64,000 nt of DNA, taken from positions 29,592,640-29,656,639 of the forward strand of contig CM057159.1 in the NCBI GenBank assembly GCA_029962745.1, written 5' to 3'. The position numbers and the translations under genes were made by a program. Source of the DNA: Echinometra lucunter. Its lineage: Eukaryota; Echinodermata; Echinoidea; Camarodonta; Echinometridae. Shown here in pieces: positions 15,385 through 36,970 of the stretch (its first letter is position 1; each line of letters begins with the position of its first letter). The notes under the pieces were generated by a model. That model was not told the origin of the DNA, ran no database searches, and worked only from the letters and a program-made list of their open reading frames with translations.

Positions 15385-16107
15385 AAAAACATGCTCCCGG
15401 GGATTTATGGGGGGGGGGGGGGGTCTATTGGACTCGTCGAGGCTCGATTATATATTTTCAGAGTTTGAAATTTCATGTGAATCACTTTTTCCATTTATAT
15501 GAATAAATGCTAAGAGAATGAATTTAATTTCAAATTCCCTGTTCTTGTGTATTAACATATGGCAGCTTGAAGGCCAAAAGCATGCATATTCCCTGGGATT
15601 TATGGGAGGTTTTATAAATTTTTGAGCCTTCAGTTAGCTTATCAAAGTCCCAAATTGCATACAATTCACATTTTTATACCTACAAATAAAAAATATAGGA
15701 ATTATAATCATCCGAAAATTGCTTGTTTTGCGTGTAAACCTATGGCGGGGGAGGCCTTTTTTTGTGGTCAAAAAATGCATATTCCCAGGGATTTATTGGG
15801 GGTTTACTGGACTCATCGAGCCTCAATTATATTTCCAGAGCTTGAAATTTCATGTAAATCACTTCTTTCTTAAATTTGAAGAAAAGCTATGAGAATCAAA
15901 ATCATTTCAAAATCCCTGTTTTTGCGTGTTAACCTACGGCAGCTGGAAGACTATATAAAAGCAGGCATATTCCTTGGGATTTATGGGGGATCTCTCTCAC
16001 TTTTTGAGCCTTCAGTAAGCTTTTTCAGAGTCACAAATTACATGTCAGTAACAACAGGGAAACAATAATCATTCTTAAAATCCTTGTTTTCACGTGTAAG
16101 CCCTATG
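15385..16107. repeat. Tandem array of ~190-bp units with alternating A-B-A-B variants (left part)
   Basis: Units start near GGGATTTAT at 15400, 15595, 15788 and 15976, spaced 188-195 bp. Units 1 and 3 share a GGACTC-TCGAG block and GAAATTTCATGT-AATCAC. Units 2 and 4 share TTTTTGAGCCTTCAGT. This gives a ~385-bp higher-order period. The array resumes after the inserted element at 17014. Confidence 0.75.
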
Positions 16108-17013
16108 CCCTGATAGCAGAGACTGGTAAGAATAACATCATATTTACGTCTTTTTAAAGTCGTGTCATACGTCTTATTTACGTATTATATATACGTCTTT
16201 AAGACGATACCTTGCACCAGCACACGACGTAAAATAAGACGTCATATTTTTACGTCAATTTTACATCATATTGGTCAGAAAAAACGTCTTTATGACGTCT
16301 TTACGACCCAAAGGAAGCTCACAGACTGGTAAAAATCACATCATAAAGACGTCAAATCTTCAAAGCTGGTTTATAAAATGTTTTAGAGTGTATTCAACAT
16401 TATGATGTTTTCTCTTTATATTAATGTTCTAGCCTATACCGTAGATCATCCTGTACTAGCCCTAAATCCTAACATCCTACATCCTATACCTAACTACTGA
16501 TGTTCTGTATCGACATTACTATATATATGGACTGTAGAGTAGTAATTGAAAAAAAACAGTTAGAAATTACAATTTCTTGATACATTCTGAAATACCCTGC
16601 CCATGACATTAACTGAATGGTGTTCAACATGGAAGTACATTGTTCATTAAATCAGCAGTGCAATCACTGAATAAAATGTTAAAATTCAAATGTTATCTTC
16701 CTTTTTTCATGAAGTTTAGTCACTTCTGGACATTCATGAATATTCATGAATCACAATCAACTATTACAGTCATATAACGACGTAAAACCGACGTAAACAC
16801 GTCATATTATGGTCTTGAAAAAAGACGTTAAAAAGTGGTAAATATTTGACGTAAAATATATGTCATCTTATGTTCAAACAAAATTTGAGAAAATGTTGGT
16901 TATATAAAGACGTCATAAGGTTGTCGTAAAATAGTCGTGTATACGACATATGACGTGTGGACCAGTTTATGACCAGTTCTTGACGTCTTAAAGACGTCCA
17001 TCTGCTATCAGGG
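16108..17013. mobile_element. 906-bp TIR element with subterminal ACGTC motifs, inserted in the tandem array
   Basis: The ends are CCCTGATAGCAGA and its exact inverse TCTGCTATCAGGG. The outer ~230 bp on each side are crowded with ACGTC/GACGT motifs (for example TACGTCTTTAAGACGA and GACGTCTTAAAGACGTCC). The centre is AT-rich with CCTA repeats near 16450-16500 and no coding frame. The flanking array reads across the insertion (CCCTATG left, TGGTAGG right). Only TG is shared at both borders, so the TSD is uncertain. I cannot assign a superfamily. Confidence 0.75.
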
Positions 17014-17230
17014 TGGTAGGTGACGTCAAAAAGCAGGCATGATTTTTGGGATTTACAGTGCAATTTATTTATTGAAAATAAAGATTCAAGAAATGATTTT
17101 TTAACTATCCATCCTTCCGCTCGTGCAAAAATCAGGCTTCAAAAACAAAGTTTTAGATATGAAATATCAAGAAAAAATGAGACATCTTTTCACACGTTTA
17201 TAGGCCTACCAATGGCGGACGCATTTTTCC
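17014..17230. repeat. Tandem array of ~190-bp units, right part (diverged)
   Basis: After the insertion, AAAAGCAGGCATGATTTTTGG and GGGATTTACAG resume the unit start (17034-17055), then the similarity fades. CGTGCAAAAATCAGGCTTC further on may be a remnant. Confidence 0.5.
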
Positions 17231-17789
17231 GAGTCCGCTTTTAACACAGCATTTACCCTTACCAAAATGTACTACGGAAGTAGGTGAGAGTAATTTGTCT
17301 TGTAATCCAGTGTCTTGATCTTTGCTTCGATTTAGCAAGTGCAACTGCAATGCAATGCAATACTTGATGCAATAACCATGCGTGCGCGCGCGTAAAGGCG
17401 AAGAGCCTAGCCCAATAAAGCGCAAGCAGACGAGTAGCACGGTGGCCATGGCCAATCAACATTGCGCTAATCAATCTGAAATATAAGGTGATAATTTATA
17501 TATATTAGCCCGTATTAGGTGCATTATCTTTAGTAAAAATCAACATTTCAATATCTAGATCTTCAGTATAAGGTATATGATATAAGATAGAGAGAAAGAT
17601 TTATTTGTAGCCGTACATTATGCGCCTTCGGTTAGAGCTGTTGAGTCGGTCGTTTGTCACCTCAGTCCCACCCATTACAAAAAAGATTTGTGGTTTTGGT
17701 TTTTTTTTTTTTTTTTTGAGTAATCAATTTGGGTCTCTGACGCCTAACTAAAAAAGACGCGGTCGCAGATAGTAATTTAGTAATTTAAG

Positions 17790-18314
17790 GCATTATCTTG
17801 AAATGAGTCACCAGCCCATTCACTGCTGTTCATTTCGTCAGTGCTGGTGACTTCTTTCCACTCTCATACTACTACTAGACTAGTCCTAACTTTACTTAGT
17901 GACAATGCGAGCGCACACGCGAGACAGTCAAGAAGTGACTTATTTCACGATAAGCATGATAAGGCCTAATTTAGTCACGCTGCAGTGCATCGTTGAATTT
18001 TCCAGCATCTATTATTAGAGGAAAAGTCCTGTTGCTATGCCTATGCCCCGGGCCTATGCCATGGCACAGGTCAGTGAGTCAAAACCAAAGACTCCAATGC
18101 GGAATCTTGCGGTAAGTTAGAGAGGGTCTAAGTCTAACGTATATATAAGGTTGCCTGATCGTCAAGACATGCTTTTGTTTGTTTGGCCTAAGTCACCTCT
18201 TGACTTGTCTCGCCTTGTGCATTGTGTACAAAGTCTATGAGAATGGAAAAAAGTCACCAGCACTGACGAAATAAACTGCAGTGAATAGGCTGGTGACTTA
18301 TTTCACGATAATGC
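17790..18314. mobile_element. ~525-bp element with ~75-bp inverted repeats (GTCACCAG motif)
   Basis: The left arm starts CATTATCTTGAAATGAGTCA and the inverse of the right arm starts CATTATCGTGAAATAAGTCA. Both continue through CACCAGC, TTCACTG, TTTCGTCAGTGCTGGTGACT and a CCATTCTCAT-like end. Each arm is itself partly palindromic (GTCACCAGC...GCTGGTGAC). No TSD was clear. Confidence 0.65.
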
Positions 18315-18884
18315 AGTTTGTTTCTTTAATTTTATTGTCATCTTGTATTTTTGTTACGTTATGTTGTAATGTTTACACAGTTTTTCTCTTCTGTGTCCTT
18401 CCTCATGCAATTCTCTGTTCTATCATGTTCTAATTTTGTCCTTCCTTGTGACTATGTTACTCTTTGTTTATTCTTTGCTTTTCCATCCCTTTCCTTATGT
18501 CTATCTTTGTTTTTAACCTCTAGACTAGACCTATCTATTCTATCTTTTCATATGTCAGTGAAAGTTTTTTGTTTGTTTTATCCTTTTATCGTTCTTATTT
18601 TTATCAATCACCTTCAGTGACATTTCTAGTGTTTTTCTATGTTTTTATATTTTTTATTATCTTCTCTCTATAAGACTATAGCCTTCCCTTATGTTATTCC
18701 TTGTTTTCATTCTATCCTCCTCTGTCTAACTTCCTATGTTTCTCTTTGTTTCATCTTTTGTTTTATTATCTTCTCTATCTTTCCTTATGTTTTTCTTTGT
18801 TTTTGTCCCATCATCTTTCCCTTTGTTATCATTTGGCTTTATCCTTCACACATCTTCTTTTTATATCATGAAGCTCGAGCATAT
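18315..18884. other. Pyrimidine-rich intergenic DNA with loose TTTCTTTGTTT-type repeats
   Basis: The plus strand is dominated by T and C, with imperfect repeats of CCTTATGTTTTTCTTTG-like phrases between 18650 and 18830. Hydrophobic open frames here come from this composition. Confidence 0.5.
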
Positions 18885-19533
18885 TACTGTATAAGCTGAA
18901 ATTTTCGCGGTGGTTTTATTTTCGCGAATTTCGCGAATCACTCACCTATCGCGAGTTTAACAACACGCGAAAATATCCGCACGTAAATTTGCTTTTTACC
19001 TCTCAGCGCAGCGTCATCGGCACATAGTACAGTTGTCATTGCCTAAAACTATGCACTATGCATGTGGAAAGTGCACTGCAGCAGTCTTTCACCCAGTGTG
19101 TATGTAGCATAACACACACAGACACACAGAAATTGTCACTCACCACAAGTAAGCTCCATACATGGTCACCTCTAAAACCCCTATAAGAAACCCAATTCTG
19201 CTTCCAAAAATATGGAATCGGTGCCATTTTTCCAAAGCATGCGGGGTTTAGTGGGGTGGTAAGTAAGAGGGTCGCTGAAAACATGCTATAAATCAAGAAA
19301 TCAGGGGTTTTATGACAGCATTTTTTGTTTATCGCAAGCTACGAGTTTGATGGTATTGGCAAAAAATAATCAGAAGCAAATCCTCTGGATCTGCCGATAT
19401 GGCTCATTCATGCACAAATAAGTTTACTGCAAGTCTTGCTCTTGCGCTCGCGAACTTAACAACTCGCGAAAATGTCTGTGAGCCTGTGATTCGCGAAAAT
19501 ATCTGTACACGAAAATATTGTGCGTATACAGTA
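18885..19533. mobile_element. ~649-bp MITE with TTCGCG-rich ends, TA-flanked
   Basis: The ends CTGTATAAGC and the inverse CTGTATACGC are flanked by TA (18885-18886, 19532-19533; TA is included in the span). Both subterminal regions carry repeated TTCGCGAA/CGCGAAAAT motifs, giving several palindromes. No coding frame was found. A mariner-type origin is inferred from TA. Confidence 0.65.
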
Positions 19534-19578
19534 TTCCCTTAAGAAAAGGACTGATTTTTCCATCAAACATTACCTTAA

Positions 19579-19988
19579 CCCATTCGTGACAGGAATTATT
19601 TAAAGCCTTATTTGATCAGCTTTTATTCTTCACAATGGCAACACCAACATTCTTATTTTATTTGCTACATTTTTCTTATAAAATGTTATGTATCTGAAAT
19701 GAATATAAATTGACAGAAATTATGATGAGAAGTCAAAAAGTTTCCAATTTGCAGGGGAAAACGGTGATTTTAAACCTTCTATCACATTGCCAATTTAAGG
19801 ATTTAAGTGCTTATTTTCCTTTTAAAAAATTTCAGCATCAAACAACGAATACTGAACGCAACCAAAATGGGCACAGTTTGTGTAGATTTTTTTGCTCTTT
19901 CTGCTCATGTATTTGGTATGATTTTTAAGGCTTTGCATCAAAAGATATTAGGCCAAACTACAAAATGTGGACCTCTGTCACGAATGGG
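19579..19988. mobile_element. 410-bp piggyBac-type MITE, TTAA target site, copy 1
   Basis: The TIR CCCATTCGTGACAG and its exact inverse are flanked by TTAA (19575-19578, 19989-19992). It matches the element at 32350-32757 in inverted orientation over its full length. CCC starts with TTAA duplications are the piggyBac pattern. Fragments of one shared frame occur in both copies, but no transposase is recognisable. It lies 250 bp upstream of the allantoicase start codon. Confidence 0.9.
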
Positions 19989-19992
19989 TTAA

Positions 19993-20150
19993 GACATGTC
20001 TATTCAATGCTTCCTACTCTTAATTGTTCCTTAATTTGTCATTGTATTTGTGCTCTTCTCTCTCTTCCTTTCTTTCACTGCACCTTGGGCACTCTGCAGA
20101 GTGGATTTGGCGCATTACAAATCCTATCTGTTATTATTATTATTACTGTA
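19993..20150 (+). mobile_element. L2-like LINE 3' end with (ATT)n tail
   Basis: CACCTTGGGCACTCTGCAG, then GAGTGGATTTGGCGCATTAC and a TTATTATTATTATTA tail match the 3' ends of the other LINE pieces in this window (27570-27650, 54303-54340). No coding part remains. Confidence 0.65.
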
Positions 20151-20238
20151 ACTTCCCTTTTTCTCCTTTTTCACAATAGACTCTCTAAGCAAAAGGTTAG
20201 AAAAGTGCAAGAGTGTGTTTTTGCTGTGGATCAAGAAA

Positions 20239-30215
<9,977 letters not shown>

Positions 30216-31120
30216 GGTATTCATTCAGCCTTGGGTATAAAACAGGAGTTTTTTTATGATATGCCTGTCTGTATTTTGTTTACACCAATGATGCAGATAT
30301 ATGGAGTAGGTTTTCTATATGTTAGCACTGGGATACATACATATTTTACCTCATATTAAACAAATATCTAATTCACTACCTCTCCTTCACTTTTATTTTT
30401 TTATTCTCTTTATTTTTCTCTCACTCTATTCCACTCTTTGTATCACTCTCACTTTCTCTCCCTTCCCCTCCAATTATCTCATTCTCTTTCTCCTGATATC
30501 ACTTCTCTCTTTCCTTCTTCTTTCCAGTCATCATTCTGTTTTCTCTACTCCATGTTGTTGATGCCTTCATTTGCTTATTATATTCAATGCAATTTTGAAT
30601 GAAAATGTTGAGCTTGTATTGTATTATTTTACTCAAGTACATTGTATATTAATTAATGGAAAGAAAATCTTGCAGGGAGTATTATTATTTCTGCTGTTAT
30701 CACTACTCTAGGGATGTAAAGGGCATTTCAGATATTTGATCTTGTGTAGTAGATCAGTATTATCGCCAGTACCAGTGAAAGTATTCAATTAAGCACTTCA
30801 TTCAAAAGATGTTTGGTTCTACAGAATACAAGAATAGCGTTATTAAAGACACACACATTGCTAAAGCTTTTTAGCCTTGCATTTATGAGAGTATACTGCA
30901 AAAATGAACAGAAAACCTAAACAGAACAATGTCAATGGAAATGAAGGGGTTTAAAGGCTAAAAAAATAACAGGTTTTTGATTGGTTGTCAGGGAATAATG
31001 CAAACTCAGGCTTATTTATTGTCACAGGTTGTAATCATGAAACTAGTTACTAAAATAATACAAGCTTTCTCAGGAACTCCCTCTGTTGGCACAGAATGGA
31101 ATTACCTACTTAAACATGAC
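30216..31120. other. Downstream of allantoicase; CT-rich, nothing else recognised
   Basis: Presumed 3' UTR and intergenic DNA with a pyrimidine-rich stretch at 30380-30545. Confidence 0.5.
30355..30360 (+). promoter_or_regulatory. Possible allantoicase poly(A) signal (ATTAAA)
   Basis: ATTAAA lies 140 bp after the stop codon. No AATAAA was noticed nearer. This is tentative. Confidence 0.25.
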
Positions 31121-31124
31121 TTAG

Positions 31125-31365
31125 ACCGAGAGTGTATACCGGGTATGTCCGCCCCCTACTTGAGTACGCTTGCCCTGTTTGGCATAGTTTACCGACTTTA
31201 TCCCAAAGCAAGCTCATCAAGAACGTTCAGAAGAGAGCAGTAAGAACTATCCTAGGCGCTCAGTATCACTCATATGAAGATGCTTTGAAGACTACTGGTC
31301 TGTCTTCCCTCATTTATCGATATGAACAGTTATGCCTGAACTTTCTTCTTCTTCAGTTGAGTTCA
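31125..31365 (+). pseudogene. LINE reverse transcriptase C-terminal fragment (second LINE type)
   Basis: The frame YTGYVRPLLEYACPVWHS, then KLIKNVQKRAVRTILGAQY and YEDALKTTGLSSLIYR with EQLCLNFLLL, is the standard C-terminal signature of many non-LTR retrotransposon polymerases (VRPLLEYA-PVW, VQRRA-R-I-G). The rest of the element is missing. Confidence 0.8.
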
Positions 31366-31444
31366 GACCGCTGTTGGTTTATTATCGTACTTGTTTGCTT
31401 GTGTAGCTTTCATATCAACAGTTTAAAATTGCTGTTTTGAGGCA

Positions 31445-32345
31445 AACTCATGTGCAAGCCTTTTAAAGATAAAAAAAAAGAATGTGCAATGAACCACAAT
31501 GTAGAACCGATCATTACAGACAGAGCCCTATTCCATATCTTGTCAGGCTTCTAAATACAAATGGTGTCTGATAACCTTGTTATCATTGTGCATTATTCCT
31601 AATTAATCTGTTTTCCTGGTCCATACATCCCTAATTACACATTATAAAACCATTAACTGAATTTTCCTTTGCTTCAATTTCTTGCAATACTTCAGTCACT
31701 TTTTTATGCTTCTTACCCAACTGCATTCATAAAATTTGTTATTGAATATTCTTTTGTTTCACATTTGTGCATTTAATTTTATGTTTTTCTGGGCCATGAA
31801 TTCCTGATTATACATTATTCAATTATTTCTATCTATTTTCTTTTTTGAGTGTTCATAAATGATCCTTATATTTACTCAGACCATAAATCTCTGATGCAAT
31901 GCATAGCTTTTAGAATATTTTACCAGCTCACTGTTATTTTAGATGTATTTAACTGTATTATATCATAATTGTTTTGACTGTGTTCTGTTATCAACTTTTT
32001 ATTGTATACTAAATGTAATGCAACCCTAGGGTTGCCATTTTCATTTTTTTTACCTTTCTACTACTACAACATAGTGAGCTGAATATATATGACTTTGAGC
32101 ATGTGCAGGTGCTTGAAGTTTTTCACTTGGCTGAGCACTTTGAACCAAGATGAGGAACAGTATTGTTCAGTGCATTCTCGATTGTTTAGTACGTAGGTAT
32201 TGATGAGGGATAGTAGGATTGGCGTTGTCTGACATTTTTGACACATCTGTCTCAGATAAGTGCAAGTTGAAAAGCTTTAGTACGTGTATTCTTTGCTGAG
32301 CACTTTAGTATCACTTCATTCATAATGTCTTTTCTACAACAGACT
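31445..32345. other. AT-rich intergenic, nothing recognised
   Basis: No coding frame of note and no repeat border seen. Confidence 0.5.
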
Positions 32346-32349
32346 TTAA

Positions 32350-32757
32350 CCCATTCGTGACAGAGGGTCCACATTATGTGGTTTGGTCCAATAACTTTTG
32401 ATGCAGAGCTCTAAAAGTCATACCAAATACATGAGCAGAAAGAGCAAAAAATTTTACACTTACTGTGCCCATTTTTGTTGCATCAATATTTGTTGTTTGA
32501 TGCTGAAATTTTTTAAAAGGAAAATAAGCATTAAAATCCTTAAATTGACAATGCGATGAAAATGTTAAAATTACTGTTTTCCCCTGCAAATTGGCAACTT
32601 TATGACTTTTCATCATACATTCTGTCAATTTATATTTATTTTACATACATGATGTTTTATAAGAAAAATGTAGCAATAAAAGAAAAATGTTGGTGTTGCC
32701 AATTTGAAGAATAAAAGCTGATCAAATTAGGCTTTAAATAATTCCTGTCAGGAATGG
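32350..32757. mobile_element. 408-bp piggyBac-type MITE, TTAA target site, copy 2 (opposite orientation)
   Basis: CCCATTCGTGACAG at the left and CTGTCAGGAATGG at the right (one G lost, one base changed) lie between TTAA sites at 32346-32349 and 32758-32761. It is the inverse of 19579-19988. An 84-codon minus-strand frame here (32374-32628) is broken in copy 1. Confidence 0.88.
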
Positions 32758-32761
32758 TTAA

Positions 32762-33408
32762 ATATGTATAGGTGCATATTGATGCTCCTTTCTTGTATTA
32801 TTTATTTGATTCAAGAATTTTACCTCCATTCAAAACAAACATTCATTCTTGTTGACATCAACTTATGCATTCTCAACTATCCATGATACATGAGTATAAG
32901 ATTCAAACAAGGTCGTAGCAGAATGCTTTTTGTATCGTACCAGTGACCAACAGGTGCTCTGGCAGTAATTACTCAGTCTCTGTTCTTTATTTTGTGAAGG
33001 AAGAATGGTTATGGTTAGGATTGAAACGGTGTTTTTGGTATAGGGCTTATTAGGGTTAGGAGTTGGGTTTATATAGTGTATGGTGCAGGGTGAAAACTCA
33101 TTATGTGGTTTGTAGGTGCAGAGCAATACTCGCTACAGTAAAGCAACCTGCTTTTGATCATACTGTATTATTGCTTTTGATTGCTATTATGTTATTGCTG
33201 TTTATATGTTGGAGAGAAACCTTTGGATATAGAGCAAATTCCAGGAAATAACAGAGTAAATTCCAAGAATTACATGTGTAAAAAAAAAAATCACATGAAA
33301 TGTAATTTTTTTATATATGATAGAGACCAAGTTCCAAGAACTATATGAAAAGAAATTTTCACTTGTAATAAGTAAGTGCATTGTAGCTTTTTTAATGTGA
33401 GAAATCAT
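32762..33408. other. AT-rich intergenic, nothing recognised
   Basis: No gene or element border was recognised. Confidence 0.5.
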
Positions 33409-33716
<308 letters not shown>

Positions 33717-33954
33717 AGAAGAAAACAGAAAATAATGAAACCAGCAAAATTGTTTAATAAATGAAATGATCCTGCAAGGGAAATTATTGTGCATTTATAC
33801 CTCAAATACATATGGATAAATTATGATAACAATCTCAACTGTTCTATTGTATGCATTTCTTGTGTTAAAAAACTAGCAGAGTTGAAGTTGGAATAATATC
33901 CTCATCATGAAGCTAGAACAGACATAATGTGCAAATTGAGAAGAGACACTGCCA

Positions 33955-34020
33955 GAGAGTGAGTGAGAGAGGGAGAGAGAGAGAAGATATGGAGAGGGAT
34001 AGACAGAGTAAGATAGAAGA

Positions 34021-34079
<59 letters not shown>

Positions 34080-34110
34080 GGAGAGGGGAGAGAGGGGATA
34101 TAATAGAGAA
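33955..34110. repeat. (GA)n microsatellite in a purine-rich tract
   Basis: Pure GA from about 34024 to 34076, flanked by GAGA-rich sequence. Confidence 0.95.
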
Positions 34111-34286
34111 AAGACATGACAATGCAAATCTCCGAACATTTCAGCCATCTATGGGGAAAATTTTAACCTTTTCGATTAATTGCATTGGCTCTGCAAATTG
34201 CATGCAATAGGTTGATGGATAAGATTCAAATTCATTTCAATGGCTATACCTAGGAGCTATACAGGCATTCTGCACACAAATATTAA

Positions 34287-34312
34287 TAGGTTCAATTCAA
34301 TTCAATTCAATT
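34287..34312. repeat. (TTCAA)5 microsatellite
   Basis: Five tandem TTCAA units. Confidence 0.9.
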
Positions 34313-34319
34313 CATGAGG

Positions 34320-35190
34320 TGGTGAGGTTTTCAGATAATCATTACTTTTTCATGCCCCTTGAAGGAAAATCAAGTTTTACTCTGTACAAAATCAGTAATG
34401 AACTTCAACAAAGAGGGTTGGCATTCTAAATAACTAAACAAAATCATCTACAAGCCCCCCCCCCCCCCGGTCCCCCTTTACAGCGGCTGGGCCAAGCGAC
34501 CTTTCGATATCATGTGAATCGCAATTTATATCATTTATCTTTTATAGTACTCATCAATATCCAGTAGGTAATTTACTGTTTCTTATGGAGTACGTGTGAT
34601 AAGTGACAGAACCGTATTTAATTATTCATTTTTAGATAGTGATGAAATGCCCTTGATGTAGTGTGTGCACGACCAATCAAGCGTTGTTCGGTGTGTACCT
34701 AATATATCATCGCTTCCCCAAACAGACTCGAGCGATCTCTATTAGATTCGTGTTTTGCAGTACGGTGTTATAATTTGTGATAGGGCTGGTGATATGGCAC
34801 AATTCTGTAATGAATACTCACATAGTCTGGGACAGATAATTATTCAATCAAACAGTGAAAGATAAACAGGGTTGCCAATTAAAGACCCAAGATCGCCCAC
34901 CTCATATTTGTTCGAAAATCGATAACGACAACAAGAAGTTACTCAAGAAACCATGCATATGATTACCCTAAGTTTAATTACTGACCATTTTCCAAAGTCC
35001 TTATCAATGTACCTAGTGTGCACAGATTGATAACAAAAAATAATGATGCTGATAATTATAAATATATAATAAGTTGAAAATTTCAAGAAAATTTCAATAG
35101 AATTTCAATAAAATAAAGGACCAGCGAAATAACCGAATAAGGTGAAAAACATAATTTTCTAAAAGAATGAAGAGAGTGATAAATGAATGA

Positions 35191-35226
<36 letters not shown>

Positions 35227-36740
35227 GGGAGAGAGAGAGAGAGAGAGGTGGCTAGAGACCATCCTCTCAGCAAAATAGGAAACGGAGGTTTTGAAAGACA
35301 ATGAGCATAGACAGGTCCTCATACCTGGGGGGGGGGGGATGATTCCCCAATTGATACATATTTATATACACACGTATATACATCCACTTCAAAGAGTGGC
35401 GGAATGCATCCCCCACCCTACCCCCCCCCCCTCCCCTGCTATCTACGCCCCTGTGAAAGCCACTCAGAGAGGCCGAGTGAAAGAAAAATGAATGCACTGC
35501 AACATTTTCTGTATTTCCTCTTTTAAAGATTTATTCAAAACTAACTTTGGTGGGTTACAAACTCAGCTTGAAATTCATCTGTAATCATGGTAGGTGATCT
35601 TCCTAATTGCATTGAGGAGATGAAAGAACTATAACTGTACACAAGAAGTAATGAATATTCTATCGATTCATAAATATTGTAAAATTAATAGGTAAGATTA
35701 AATACTGCCAAAGATTATTCACACAAGTTGCATTATTTACATATTAAATTTTACAATTCATGCACTTATAAACTAAAAATATATTTCATATCTTTAGATA
35801 TATATTCATTTGTTTCCTTATTTAGATGTCAGTATTCTAACATGGACGGATCACTGATTAAGGAACTACGTTATCTGCGTTTAAACGAATAATTATAATA
35901 CATCAAAAAATGTTGTCATTAATAACATACCATAACATTCTTCCACTTGCTCTTTGAGCAGTTCAATGTCGAATAAAGTCTTATCATAACATAACACTAA
36001 TTCGAATTCAAACTGTGAACAGAAATAATCTCTCTGAACGTCCAAAACGATTTTGTACCTGCAAAACGTTTAGAAACGTAAGGAAAAACTTCAGGCTGTC
36101 ATCTCAATCAAATCTGTTTCTGATTTGTTCTAATTTATCTTTGCTTTTGGCATGTATACTATCATATATTACGATAACTACTGTCCATTATAAAGGAACT
36201 TAAATATCGTATTTAGAAGACAATCTATGATTACAGTTTCTGTGAAGAACAGCTCATTAATTTTTATTATTGTAGTCGTGTAGATGTGAAGCTATGTTCC
36301 ATCACACACTGCCCTATTATGCTTTTGTTTAACGGCAAGCATAATCCACATTTGATAGGACAACTAATCATGAAACCACGATATCCGTATAACTATACCC
36401 ACACCTAGGACAAATGCCCCTGCATCCCTGCACCCCTGCACCCCTGTAAACAGCATAGCCTACCTGCTTGCGATCTCATGGCCCCAACCCATGGTTATTC
36501 ACTTCTTTTTGTTTTTGTTTTTTATAATCATAATGAATGTGCCAGAGGAAGCAGTATGTTGTGTAGTGGTAGACAAGCATTATCATTTTCATGTGATGTT
36601 ATTGTTACCTCAGAATTTCTTGCTACACTATCTAATAATATTTTGTTGTTGTGTTTTTTTTTCAATTCAGTCAATAATCAGTTTCATTTATGATAAACAC
36701 AAAACTGCCTCAAAAATTTATGGGTTTCTCCGAATGAATC
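34320..36740. other. Intergenic; GA and poly(G)/poly(C) tracts, no gene
   Basis: A GA/G tract at 35187-35248 and G or C runs near 34456, 35329 and 35420. Otherwise AT-rich with no coding signal. Confidence 0.5.
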
Positions 36741-36754
36741 TAGTATTTCGCAGT

Positions 36755-36970
36755 ATATCTGGACAGGTTGAGTATCCGGACAGTCGATTTCAAACAGCCA
36801 TTTAAGAAGTTTACAGTCAATATTTCTTACATTTTTTTAACACATGCGTTAGACAATAAAGAGAACAAAGACTGATGATGATTGGTGCTATTTAATGAAT
36901 AGTTTTTGTTGAATCCAAAGACAAAAGAGAAGGTTACATTTTTGTTAAGCGTCCGGACACACGATCCACA
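36755..36970 (-). repeat. Dispersed ~220-bp repeat, copy 2 (inverse of 23535-23775)
   Basis: CAAAGACAAAAGAGAAGG, AAACAGCCATTTAAGAAG and the ends TATCTGGACAGG and GTCCGGACACAC are the inverse of copy 1 with scattered changes. Confidence 0.65.

Noticed and set aside
18351..18899. Hydrophobic frames that look like membrane proteins
   Set aside because: They arise from pyrimidine-rich low-complexity DNA and have no conserved phrase.
20215..20238. Upstream GTG/extended start for allantoicase
   Set aside because: No upstream ATG in frame, and the ATG at 20239 gives a family-like N terminus.
32374..32628. 84-codon frame in piggyBac MITE copy 2 as a gene
   Set aside because: It is disrupted in copy 1 and has no known domain. 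More copies would be needed to test conservation.
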